A stretch of DNA of 12,498 nucleotides, from assembly GCA_044508215.1 (NCBI GenBank), contig JBIQID010000097.1:1-12498 (forward strand), written 5' to 3'. The DNA comes from JAEZFI01 sp044508215 (GTDB lineage: Bacteria; Actinomycetota; Acidimicrobiia; Acidimicrobiales; Microtrichaceae). Positions 5,462 through 12,162 of the stretch are shown here, piece after piece. The position numbers and the translations under genes were made by a program. How positions within the stretch are numbered: position 1 is the stretch's first letter; every line of letters starts with the position of its first letter. The notes under the pieces were generated by a model that saw only the letters and a list, made by a program, of their open reading frames with translations, did not search any database and was not told the origin of the DNA.

Positions 5462-7544
5462 CTGCCACCGCTCGCCGCTCCCGCCGGTAGGTCAGGAGCC
5501 ACCAGATCACCAAGAAGAGCAGCGCGCCGGCCCCGAGCGCGATCCCGACCCCGCTGAAGACCTGTGATCTCACGCTGATCCGCGACTGGGTGATCGGGAT
5601 CGCACCGTCGGCGGAGAGGATCGTGACGTCGACCGTGAACTGGCCCGAGGTGCGCACCGTCACCGGGAGGTTCAGGCGGTTGGTCCCCGGCTCGAGGTCG
5701 ACGACGCGCTGGTTGCCGCCCCGGACGTCGATGCGGTTGCTCTCCAGCCGGATGCGCGCCCGGACCGGCCGGTCGAGCCCGTTCTCGATGCGGACCGGGA
5801 TCGTCGCCTCGCGGGCGGTGAGGGTGATGCTGCGTGTGCCGGGCCCGGTGATCAGCGCGAGGTCCGCACCGATGCGCTCCTCGACCCCCGAGAGCACCGC
5901 GGCGGCCTCGGTGGCGGGGAGGTCCCGGTGCTCGGAGAGCAGCACCCGCTCCCGGAGGGGGAGGTCGGACCGCTCGGCGGGCTCGTCGACCATCGACAGG
6001 TAGCCCTCGAGGGCGTTTCGGACGCCGGCGAGGCGGCTGATCGTGGCGGAGTCGACGCCGGGCCCTCCCTGTGCCAGGGCGACCTCCACGGGCTCCGTGG
6101 TCCGCCCGCGGCGGCGGGTCAGCGGCTGCACCTCCTCGAACACAGTGCCGGCGTCGACGACGCGGACCAGCGCCGTGTCGGGCTCCGACAGCGCGCTGGC
6201 CAGGTCCACGGCCCGCGCCGCCGGCATCGCGTCGAAGGCGAGCAGCGCGCCCGCGGGATCCTCCCCCGGGGTGGCCGCCCACGTGGCGAGCACGCTGGAC
6301 AGCGCGGCGTTCACCCGGAGCGCGTCGCTCTCGCGGTCCTCGGGCTGGGCGCCGAGGAGGGCGGTGGCGACCGCGTCGGCGCTGAGCGCGGTGATGGTCG
6401 ACCCGCCCTCGCGCACGGTCAACGTCCGCAGTCGTTCGAGCGGGAGGTCCTGGCGGCTGCGGTCGGTGAGCTGTGCGTCGATGATCAGGGCACGGTCGAA
6501 GCCGTTGGCGCGCAGCACGGGGACCGCGGCGGCCGAGAGGGTGGGATCGAGGCCCCAGGTGCTGACGTCGCCTGCCGAACCGGGCCCGCCGTCGAGCGAT
6601 GCGTCGCCTCCGGCGAGCTGTGCCGACACCTCCCCCCGGGCAGCGGGAGCCGACCAGCGCGAGACGTCGATGGGGACCCAGGTCCGGCGCAGCAGCACGT
6701 GGCGCGACACGGCCTCCACCAGGCGGTCGTAGGACCGCTGGGCGTCGGGGGTCTGCGACATGGCCTCGGCGAGGCTCGGGTCGAGTGCCACGGACACCGG
6801 GAACTCGGCCGCCTCGAGGATCCCCGACCGCTGGTCCACCCGCTCGACGGTCTCGTCGTCGATCACCGCCTCGCCGGCCGCGTCGAACGACGGCGGCCCG
6901 CCCACCCCGAGGGTCGTGGCGATGAGCAGCGGCCCCCGACCGGTCGGAGCCGGGAGGCGGTTCATGAAGACGGTCGTGGCGAACAGCTCCGAGCCGTCGG
7001 GCGAGCGCACCTCGATCGACACGGGGTGGACGCCGGAGGTGGGCACCAGCAGGCGCGAGCTGTCGCCGCTGCGGGGTCGGATGGGCACCACGATCCGGTG
7101 GCGGCCCTCCGGCGGAGGTCCGAGCAGCGTCTGCGTGACCTCGTTCTGGAGGCCCGCCCCGGGCCCACCGCCGTCGAGGATCCGCTCGATGCGCGAGTGG
7201 ATCGCCGACGACGTGCCGGAGAGCTGCCGGTGGATCGTGAACGACACGGTCGTGCCGGGGGCGACGGCGTCGAGGCCGGCGAGGTCGACCGTCCAGTCGC
7301 CCTCGGGCTCGACCCACGGCGCGACGCGGTCCACCACGATGCCGTCGGTGGGGCGGGGCGCGGTCTGCCAGGACCACAGCGACACCCGGCGCCCGTCGGT
7401 GGAGGACCGCACGCCGGCTCGGGCCGCCGGGGACGCGCCCGCCGACTCGGGTGCGCTCGTGCCGGCGACCGAGCCGACCAGCGTCACGAGGAGGAGAAGG
7501 AGGAGGGCGGGCCGGGCGGAGCCGCCACGCCAGGGGAACGTCAC
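5445..7544 (-). CDS. DUF6049 family secreted, membrane-anchored protein
   Basis: This is a 699-residue protein of unknown biochemical function that matches the position and architecture of M. tuberculosis Rv3909 (DUF6049). It begins with a signal peptide: a short basic start, then ALLLLLLVTLVGSVAG at about residues 13-28. A long extracytoplasmic part follows, with several beta-rich stretches, for example VSFTIHRQLSG and the Ig-like C-terminal VRIENGLDRPVRARIRLES. One membrane helix at about 666-686 precedes a basic cytoplasmic tail (RRERR). The open frame extends upstream to 7679, but the signal peptide fits GTG 7544, which overlaps the GNAT stop as GTGA. Its stop overlaps the kinase start by 17 nt, so it is in the same transcript. 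In other actinobacteria its direct neighbour is MurJ, which suggests a link with cell-wall lipid II export, but this is inferred. Confidence 0.88.
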   Translation of the reverse strand: MTFPWRGGSARPALLLLLLVTLVGSVAGTSAPESAGASPAARAGVRSSTDGRRVSLWSWQTAPRPTDGIVVDRVAPWVEPEGDWTVDLAGLDAVAPGTTVSFTIHRQLSGTSSAIHSRIERILDGGGPGAGLQNEVTQTLLGPPPEGRHRIVVPIRPRSGDSSRLLVPTSGVHPVSIEVRSPDGSELFATTVFMNRLPAPTGRGPLLIATTLGVGGPPSFDAAGEAVIDDETVERVDQRSGILEAAEFPVSVALDPSLAEAMSQTPDAQRSYDRLVEAVSRHVLLRRTWVPIDVSRWSAPAARGEVSAQLAGGDASLDGGPGSAGDVSTWGLDPTLSAAAVPVLRANGFDRALIIDAQLTDRSRQDLPLERLRTLTVREGGSTITALSADAVATALLGAQPEDRESDALRVNAALSSVLATWAATPGEDPAGALLAFDAMPAARAVDLASALSEPDTALVRVVDAGTVFEEVQPLTRRRGRTTEPVEVALAQGGPGVDSATISRLAGVRNALEGYLSMVDEPAERSDLPLRERVLLSEHRDLPATEAAAVLSGVEERIGADLALITGPGTRSITLTAREATIPVRIENGLDRPVRARIRLESNRIDVRGGNQRVVDLEPGTNRLNLPVTVRTSGQFTVDVTILSADGAIPITQSRISVRSQVFSGVGIALGAGALLFLVIWWLLTYRRERRAVADGAAG

Positions 7545-8251
7545 GGAATGGCCCGTTCCAAGACGATCAGGTCGTACGACTCCGGCCGGAAGCCCATCCG
7601 CTCGTAGAGGGCGAGAGCTCGCGCGTTGCCGTCCTGGGTGTTGACCAGCGCCGAGCGGGCGCCACGGCGGCGCAGCCACTCGAGGGCGTCCACGACCAGC
7701 CGGGCGCCGATCCCGTTCCCCTGGTGCTCCGGGGCGACCGCCAGCCGCTGGAGGTAGCCCACCTCGGCCGCACGCCCGCAGATCGCGTAGCCGTGCACCT
7801 CTCGGCCCACCGCCACGCGGAACCGGCTGCGCGGGGTGGCCGCGAGCGCGTCGGAGAGCCCTGCGTCGTCCAGGCGCCAGCTCGGGCTGAACGCGTCGTG
7901 GTCCAACCCGAGGACCGCCTCACGGTCACGCCGGCCGGCGCGGCGCAGCGTGACGCCGTCGGCCACGTCGCCCCGAGGGACGGCGGGGATGGCCTCGAGG
8001 TCGTGGTGGAGGATGGTCAGCCGTTCCCGCTCGGTGAAGCCCGCCTGCAGGAACGGGCCGAGCTCCGGCGGGCGCAGCGCGGCGGTCGTGACGGCCCGGT
8101 AGCCGTCCGCCGCGAGCCGCTCGAGCACCCGACGGACGCCGTCGACCGTGGGCTGCAGCACCTGCGGTGAGAGCGCGAGGTAGGCGACCGCCGCGTCGGC
8201 GTTCCACGGCCCCACCCGGAACTGGTCCGAGCCCCAACCGACCGTCGTCAT
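7541..8251 (-). CDS. GNAT-family N-acetyltransferase
   Basis: This is a 236-residue protein with the GNAT acetyl-CoA fold at about 99-232. Motif A is LQRLAVAPEHQGNGIGARLV, with the pyrophosphate-binding QGNGIG at 177-182, and motif B is NARALALYERMGF (209-221). The N-terminal 95 residues (GPWNADAAVAYLALSPQVLQ onwards) may be a second, degenerate GNAT-like half, since GYRAVTTAALRPPELGPFLQAGF resembles the end of such a domain. The acetyl acceptor cannot be predicted. It is the first gene of the five-gene run and shares GTGA with DUF6049. In M. tuberculosis this slot holds a NUDIX hydrolase (Rv3908). Start: ATG 8251 has a weak ribosome site; in-frame GTG 8260 lies six bases after AGGGG and is a real alternative. 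The longer frame up to 9001 is antisense to the deacetylase gene and not believed. Confidence 0.88.
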   Translation of the reverse strand: MTTVGWGSDQFRVGPWNADAAVAYLALSPQVLQPTVDGVRRVLERLAADGYRAVTTAALRPPELGPFLQAGFTERERLTILHHDLEAIPAVPRGDVADGVTLRRAGRRDREAVLGLDHDAFSPSWRLDDAGLSDALAATPRSRFRVAVGREVHGYAICGRAAEVGYLQRLAVAPEHQGNGIGARLVVDALEWLRRRGARSALVNTQDGNARALALYERMGFRPESYDLIVLERAIP

Positions 8252-8301
8252 CCTGGGCACGGACAGCCCCTGGCGTCGAGGTGGATCAGCACGGCACTCC
8301 A

Positions 8302-8307
8302 ACGATA
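8302..8307 (-). promoter_or_regulatory. possible -10 element (TATCGT) of the GNAT-DUF6049-kinase-sigma operon
   Basis: TATCGT on the minus strand stands about 40 nt before the GNAT start region in the 106 bp divergent gap. It is the best TAnnnT match there. Transcription would start near 8295, leaving a leader with AGGGG before GTG 8260. No -35 box is evident, so support is weak. Confidence 0.3.
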
Positions 8308-8343
8308 TTCGGGCGCCGCTGCGCCGCCCTGCCCGGGCCTCCG

Positions 8344-8349
8344 TAGGCT
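8344..8349 (+). promoter_or_regulatory. -10 element (TAGGCT) for leaderless deacetylase transcript
   Basis: TAGGCT ends 8 nt before ATG 8358 and no ribosome-binding site lies between them. This spacing puts the transcription start at or next to the A of the start codon. No recognisable -35 box is present. Confidence 0.55.
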
Positions 8350-8357
8350 CGACGTCC

Positions 8358-9362
8358 ATGGCCGTGCTCCTCCTGACCGACGAACGGTTCGTCGAGCACG
8401 ACACCGGGCCGTTCCATCCCGAGCGCCCCGCACGGCTGCGGGCGGTGCTCGACGGGATCGACGCCGCGTACGGCGACGCGGTGGAGCTGCGCCAGCCCCA
8501 CGCGGCGCCGGTCGAGGCGGTGCTGGCCGTCCACGACGAAGAGCAGGTCGACGGCATCCGGGCCCTCGCCGAGGCGGGCGGCGGCAACCTCGACCCCGAC
8601 ACCCCGGTCGCCCCGGCGTCGTGGGACGCAGCGCTGCTGGCCGCCGGTGCCGGGCTCGTCGCGGTGGAGGCGATCCGCAGCGGCGAGGCGAGCGCTGCGT
8701 TCTGCGCGGTGCGCCCGCCCGGCCACCATGCGACGCCGCGGACGGCGATGGGCTTCTGCCTCCTCAACAACGTGGCGGTGGCCGCCCGGGCGCTCGCCGA
8801 TGCGGGTGAGCGGGTGGTGATCGTCGACGTCGACGCGCACCACGGCAACGGCACGCAGGACGCGTTCTGGGACGACCCCCGCGTGTTCTTCGTGTCGTGG
8901 CACCAGGCGCCGCTGTACCCGGGCACCGGCCGGGTGACCGACGTGGGCGGGCCGGGCGCCGAGGGGACCACGCTGAACCTCCCGATGCCGCCGGGCACCA
9001 CCGGTGAGCACTACCGACGGCTCGTGGAGGAGGTGGTGGCGCCGGCGGTGGAGCGGTTCGACCCCACCTGGATGCTGGTGTCGGCCGGCTTCGACGGCCA
9101 TCGCGACGACCCGCTCACCCACCTGGGCCTCACCTCGGGCGACTACGCGGACCTCCTCTTGGACCTGCTGCAGCTCGCGCCGGAGGGCCGGGTGGTCATG
9201 TTCCTCGAAGGCGGCTACGACCTCGACGCGCTGGCGCGCTGCTCGGCAGCGGCGGTCGGGGCGCTCCTCGGCGAGCGACGCCACGACGAAGCGCCCTCCT
9301 CGGGCGGGCCCGGGGGCCGTGCGGTCGACAGGATCTGGGAACTGCACCGTCGGATGTCGTAG
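8358..9362 (+). CDS. histone deacetylase family protein (AcuC/acetylpolyamine amidohydrolase type)
   Basis: This is a 334-residue zinc-dependent deacetylase of the arginase/deacetylase fold. The full active-site set is visible: FHPERPARL (19-27), PPGHHAT with H123-H124, the zinc ligands D159 and H161 in DVDAHHGNGT, zinc ligand D246 in SAGFDGHRDDPL, and Y287 in LEGGYD. The PPGHHA and LEGGY forms are typical of class II-like bacterial members, which remove acetyl groups from lysines, polyamines or other small amines; the substrate here is unknown. The length is normal for the family. The start ATG 8358 has no Shine-Dalgarno sequence but a close TAGGCT, so the mRNA is probably leaderless. It is divergent from the GNAT acetyltransferase gene across 106 bp, so an acetylase and a deacetylase gene face away from a common control region. 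Confidence 0.95.
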   Translation: MAVLLLTDERFVEHDTGPFHPERPARLRAVLDGIDAAYGDAVELRQPHAAPVEAVLAVHDEEQVDGIRALAEAGGGNLDPDTPVAPASWDAALLAAGAGLVAVEAIRSGEASAAFCAVRPPGHHATPRTAMGFCLLNNVAVAARALADAGERVVIVDVDAHHGNGTQDAFWDDPRVFFVSWHQAPLYPGTGRVTDVGGPGAEGTTLNLPMPPGTTGEHYRRLVEEVVAPAVERFDPTWMLVSAGFDGHRDDPLTHLGLTSGDYADLLLDLLQLAPEGRVVMFLEGGYDLDALARCSAAAVGALLGERRHDEAPSSGGPGGRAVDRIWELHRRMS

Positions 9363-9391
9363 TCCCCGATGGGTCCGGCCCGGGCACTCGG

Positions 9392-9397
9392 TAGCGT
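9392..9397 (+). promoter_or_regulatory. -10 element (TAGCGT) for leaderless cca transcript
   Basis: TAGCGT ends 8 nt before GTG 9406, the same spacing as at the deacetylase gene, and there is no ribosome-binding site. The surrounding CACTCGGTAGC (9385-9395) recurs exactly at the DUF5318 promoter (11738-11748). Confidence 0.55.
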
Positions 9398-9405
9398 GGC
9401 GCCCC

Positions 9406-10791
9406 GTGGTCCCAGCTCGCATGCGCACCGTGATCGACGAGGCGCGCCCTCTCGCAGACGTCTTCTCGGCGGCCGGACACCGGCTCTACCTGGTCGGGGG
9501 AGTGGTCCGCGACCTCCTCGCCGGCGGACCGGTCGACGACATGGACCTCGACTACACGACCGACGCGACCCCCGACGTGGTGAAGCAGCTGCTGAGCAGC
9601 ACCGGCGCCACGGTGTGGGACCACGGGGCTCGGTTCGGCACCATCTCGGCGAAGCTCGGTGGGCGTGTCGTGGAGGTCACCACCCACCGCGCGGAGGCGT
9701 ACGAGCCGGACAGCCGCAAGCCCGAGGTGGTCTTCTCCGACGACGTCGAGGCGGACCTCTCCCGCCGCGACTTCACGATCAACGCGATGGCCCTGGAGGT
9801 GACCTCGGGGGAGCCGCGCCTGATCGACCCCTTCGACGGCGCATCCGACCTGGTGGCCCGCCGGCTGCGGACGCCGCTCGCTCCCGAGGAGTCGTTCTCC
9901 GACGACCCGCTCCGCATGATGCGCGCCGCCCGGTTCGTCGCCCGCTTCGACCTCGAGGTCGACCCGGCGCTCGCCGACGCGGTGCGAGCCATGGCCCCGC
10001 GCCTCGGCATCGTGTCGATGGAGCGCATCCGTGCCGAGCTGGACAAGCTGATGGTGGTCCCCGACCCCACGAAGGGGCTGTGGTTCCTCGTCGACCTCGG
10101 CCTGGCCGAGATCGTGCTCCCCGAGCTGCCGGCGATGCGGGTCGAGCAGGACCCGATCCACCGCCACAAGGACGTGCTCACGCACACCATCGCGGTCGTG
10201 CGGAAGACCAGCCCCGACCTGGTGCTGCGCCTGGCGGCGCTGTTCCACGACGTGGGCAAGCCGAAGACGCGGTCCATCGGAGACGGCGGCGTGAGCTTCC
10301 ACCACCACGAGGTCGTGGGCGCCCGCATGACCCGCGACCGCATGAAGGCGCTGCGGTACTCGAAGCAGATGGTCGACGACGTGTCGAACCTCGTCTACCT
10401 GCACCTCCGGTTCCACACCTACCAGATGGGGTGGAGCGACTCGGCGGTGCGTCGGTTCGTGCGCGACGCGGGCGACCAGCTGGACCGGCTGATCGAGCTG
10501 ACCCGCTGCGACTGCACGACCCGGAACAAGAAGAAGGCCGAGATGCTGTCGCGGCGCATGGACGAGCTGGAGGAGCGGATCGCCCAGCTCGAGGAGCAGG
10601 AGGCGATGGCGGCGATCCGTCCGGACCTCGACGGCGCGGACGTGATGGAGCACCTCGGCATCCCGCCGGGCCCGGTCGTGGGCGAGGCGCTCGCGCACCT
10701 GCTGGAGCTGCGCCTGGAGCACGGACCGCTCGAGCGTGAGGACGCGCTCGCCGAGCTCGACCGCTGGTGGGCCGACCGCGAGGGGAGCTGA
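9406..10791 (+). CDS. cca: CCA-adding tRNA nucleotidyltransferase with HD domain
   Basis: The enzyme adds or repairs the 3' CCA end of tRNAs. Positions are counted from the internal ATG 9421; add 5 for the GTG start. The class II nucleotidyltransferase head shows LVGGVVRD (24-31), catalytic D42-L-D44 and RRDFTINAM (115-123). The RNA-binding part includes DDPLRMMRAARF (161-172). The HD domain carries LFHDVGKPKTR, with H276-D277, and FHHHEVVG. A coiled-coil segment (about 370-398, RMDELEERIAQLEEQE) precedes a short helical tail. The total of about 461 residues is normal for actinobacterial PcnA. I prefer GTG 9406 because a TAGCGT box sits 8 nt before it and because VPARMR continues the first helix; ATG 9421 is possible. 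This gene is the standard neighbour of the DUF6049/sigM/trx cluster. It ends in front of a strong hairpin. Confidence 0.95.
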   Translation: MVPARMRTVIDEARPLADVFSAAGHRLYLVGGVVRDLLAGGPVDDMDLDYTTDATPDVVKQLLSSTGATVWDHGARFGTISAKLGGRVVEVTTHRAEAYEPDSRKPEVVFSDDVEADLSRRDFTINAMALEVTSGEPRLIDPFDGASDLVARRLRTPLAPEESFSDDPLRMMRAARFVARFDLEVDPALADAVRAMAPRLGIVSMERIRAELDKLMVVPDPTKGLWFLVDLGLAEIVLPELPAMRVEQDPIHRHKDVLTHTIAVVRKTSPDLVLRLAALFHDVGKPKTRSIGDGGVSFHHHEVVGARMTRDRMKALRYSKQMVDDVSNLVYLHLRFHTYQMGWSDSAVRRFVRDAGDQLDRLIELTRCDCTTRNKKKAEMLSRRMDELEERIAQLEEQEAMAAIRPDLDGADVMEHLGIPPGPVVGEALAHLLELRLEHGPLEREDALAELDRWWADREGS

Positions 10792-10808
10792 CGCCCAGCC
10801 AGCGCCGG

Positions 10809-10836
10809 CGGGAGGTCGAGCGCCTTCGGCCTCCCG
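10809..10836. terminator. bidirectional hairpin between convergent cca and methyltransferase genes
   Basis: CGGGAGGTCGA pairs with TCGGCCTCCCG to give an 11 bp stem with one G-T wobble and a 6-base loop (GCGCCT). It fills most of the 51 bp gap between the cca stop and the methyltransferase stop. There is no T-tract on either side, as is common for GC-rich actinobacterial terminators. Confidence 0.75.
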
Positions 10837-10842
10837 GAGCGC

Positions 10843-11631
10843 TCAGACGCCGAGCTTGCGAGCCCGGAACACCACCGTCAGCGGCATCCACTCACCGAGC
10901 GGCGACCAGTGGCCGGTCGACGCGTCCGACTCGAGCGACATCGGCTCGGCCAGGGTGTCGACCCGGAAGTTCGACCGCACGAGCGTGGTGAAGACGTCGG
11001 TGATCCGGTGTGGCTCCACCTGGCCCGACAGGTCGTCGACCTCCCAGCCCATCGGCGTCACGTCGAAGTGGGTGCGGACCATCCGCGGCGAGCTGCCCTC
11101 GAACGCGTGGCGCAGCGAAGCGGGGTGGGGGAGCGACAGCAGGAGCGGGGCGTCGGAGCGGAGCACGCGGTGGACCTGGCGGAACACCCGGCCCAGGTCC
11201 TCGACGGCCGCCAGCGCGTAGATCGACACGGCGAGGTCGACCTGGTCGCCGCGCACGAACGCCAGGTCCGCGAGGTCGGAGTGGTGGAACTCGACCTTCA
11301 CCCCGGCGTCCTCGGTGGCGACGCGGGCCTCGGCGATGCGTTCGCTGTCCGACTCCACGACGATCACCCGGGCGCCCTGGGTGGCGAGGGCGATCGCATC
11401 GGCGCCGGTGCCGCAGCCGAGGACGAGCACGCGCTTGCCCCCGACAGGGCCGATCAGGCGCTGCGACAGGTCGGGCTCGCAGCCGGGGCCCAGCTGCAAC
11501 GGGGTCCCGGCGCCTTCGCCCCCGTGCGGGAAGGCGAGGGGGTCCAACCGTTCGGCGGGCAGCGGATCCGGCACGGCGGTCGGCCGCACGCTGAGGTTGC
11601 CCGCGGAGGGATGGCGTGGCTGGGAGGTCAC
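10843..11631 (-). CDS. class I SAM-dependent methyltransferase
   Basis: This is a 262-residue protein. Motif I is VLVLGCGTGADA (68-79), with a downstream acidic residue E93 in VIVVESDSERIAEA (89-102) that would bind the SAM ribose. Asp118 in FHHSDLADL (115-123) is a likely adenine contact, and DLAVSIYALAAVED (132-145) is motif IV-like. The fold is the Methyltransf_11/25 type, seen in ubiquinone, lipid and natural-product methyltransferases; the substrate is not predictable. HWSPLGEWMPLTVVFRARK near the C-terminus is typical of small-molecule members. The start is GTG 11631; no ribosome site is seen, but a CAGACT box ends 7 nt upstream, which could be a weaker leaderless -10. The gene is convergent with cca and divergent from DUF5318 across 125 bp, and is not an obvious part of the syntenic core. 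Confidence 0.9.
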   Translation of the reverse strand: MTSQPRHPSAGNLSVRPTAVPDPLPAERLDPLAFPHGGEGAGTPLQLGPGCEPDLSQRLIGPVGGKRVLVLGCGTGADAIALATQGARVIVVESDSERIAEARVATEDAGVKVEFHHSDLADLAFVRGDQVDLAVSIYALAAVEDLGRVFRQVHRVLRSDAPLLLSLPHPASLRHAFEGSSPRMVRTHFDVTPMGWEVDDLSGQVEPHRITDVFTTLVRSNFRVDTLAEPMSLESDASTGHWSPLGEWMPLTVVFRARKLGV

Positions 11632-11744
11632 TCCCGGCAGTCTGACCGAGCCGCGGGCGCGGGTTGCGGATCATCCCGGGGTGGCGCCCGTCACTGGGGC
11701 CCAGCCGGGCGCGCCGTTGATCGTGGCGCCGCGATCCCACTCGG

Positions 11745-11750
11745 TAGCCT
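11745..11750 (+). promoter_or_regulatory. -10 element (TAGCCT) for leaderless DUF5318 transcript
   Basis: TAGCCT ends 6 nt before GTG 11757 with no ribosome-binding site between. It lies inside the 11-base word CACTCGGTAGC shared with the cca promoter. A TTGATC at 11717 is too far upstream (22 bases) to be a normal -35. Confidence 0.55.
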
Positions 11751-11756
11751 GCTGTC

Positions 11757-12161
11757 GTGCAGTTCGTCCGCCCGCACGGCTCAGGTCGGCCGGGGACCAC
11801 CCGCGGCAGCATCGACTACCGCCTGGCGCGCCGCCGCCTCCTCCGCCGGTACCGCGCCGGTGAGATCGACGCGTCCGAGGTCTGCGACGCGCAGCGCGAG
11901 CTGATGCGGGTGGCGCACTCGGCGTCGATCCCGGCACGTCACCGCTGCCCGATCTGCAGCGAGCGGGCGCTTCGGATCGTCAGGTTCGTCTTCGGCCCGC
12001 GCCTTCCGAGCGGAGGCCGGGCGGTCACCTCCGAGGCGGAGATGACCCGCCTCGCGAACAGGGCGGGCGACCACCGCTGCTACGAGGTGGAGGTCTGCCT
12101 CGACTGCAGGTGGAACCACCTCCAGTCGTCCTACCTGCTCGCCGAAGAGCTGTCCGCCTGA
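11757..12161 (+). CDS. DUF5318 family zinc-ribbon protein
   Basis: This is a 134-residue protein of unknown function matching the actinobacterial DUF5318 family (Rv0049 in M. tuberculosis), recognised from its pattern and place. An Arg-rich helical N-terminus (IDYRLARRRLLRRYRAGEID, 19-38) is followed by two CxxC pairs: CPIC at 64-67 and CLDC at 114-117. These probably bind one zinc ion. H106 and C108 lie close by in GDHRCYEVEVC. The C-terminal WNHLQSSYLL is also characteristic. It starts at GTG 11757 behind a leaderless-type TAGCCT. Its stop is 1 nt before the next gene, whose homologue in mycobacteria is the class A penicillin-binding protein PonA1. A role linked to peptidoglycan synthesis is inference from that conserved pairing only. 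Confidence 0.85.
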   Translation: MQFVRPHGSGRPGTTRGSIDYRLARRRLLRRYRAGEIDASEVCDAQRELMRVAHSASIPARHRCPICSERALRIVRFVFGPRLPSGGRAVTSEAEMTRLANRAGDHRCYEVEVCLDCRWNHLQSSYLLAEELSA

Positions 12162-12162
12162 C

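Noticed and set aside
5035..7377. 780-codon minus-strand frame across kinase and DUF6049 genes
   Set aside because: It is an Arg/Pro-rich alternative frame ending in a frame-shifted copy of the kinase; the motif-bearing frames are the real ones.
7545..7679. Extension of DUF6049 to ATG 7679
   Set aside because: It would bury the signal peptide behind 45 residues read from the acetyltransferase gene; GTG 7544 gives a normal signal peptide and a GTGA junction.
8261..9001. Extension of the acetyltransferase to 9001
   Set aside because: It runs antisense through the deacetylase gene, which has a complete active site.
11717..11722. TTGATC as a -35 box for the DUF5318 gene
   Set aside because: The spacer to TAGCCT would be 22 bases, well outside the usual 16-19.
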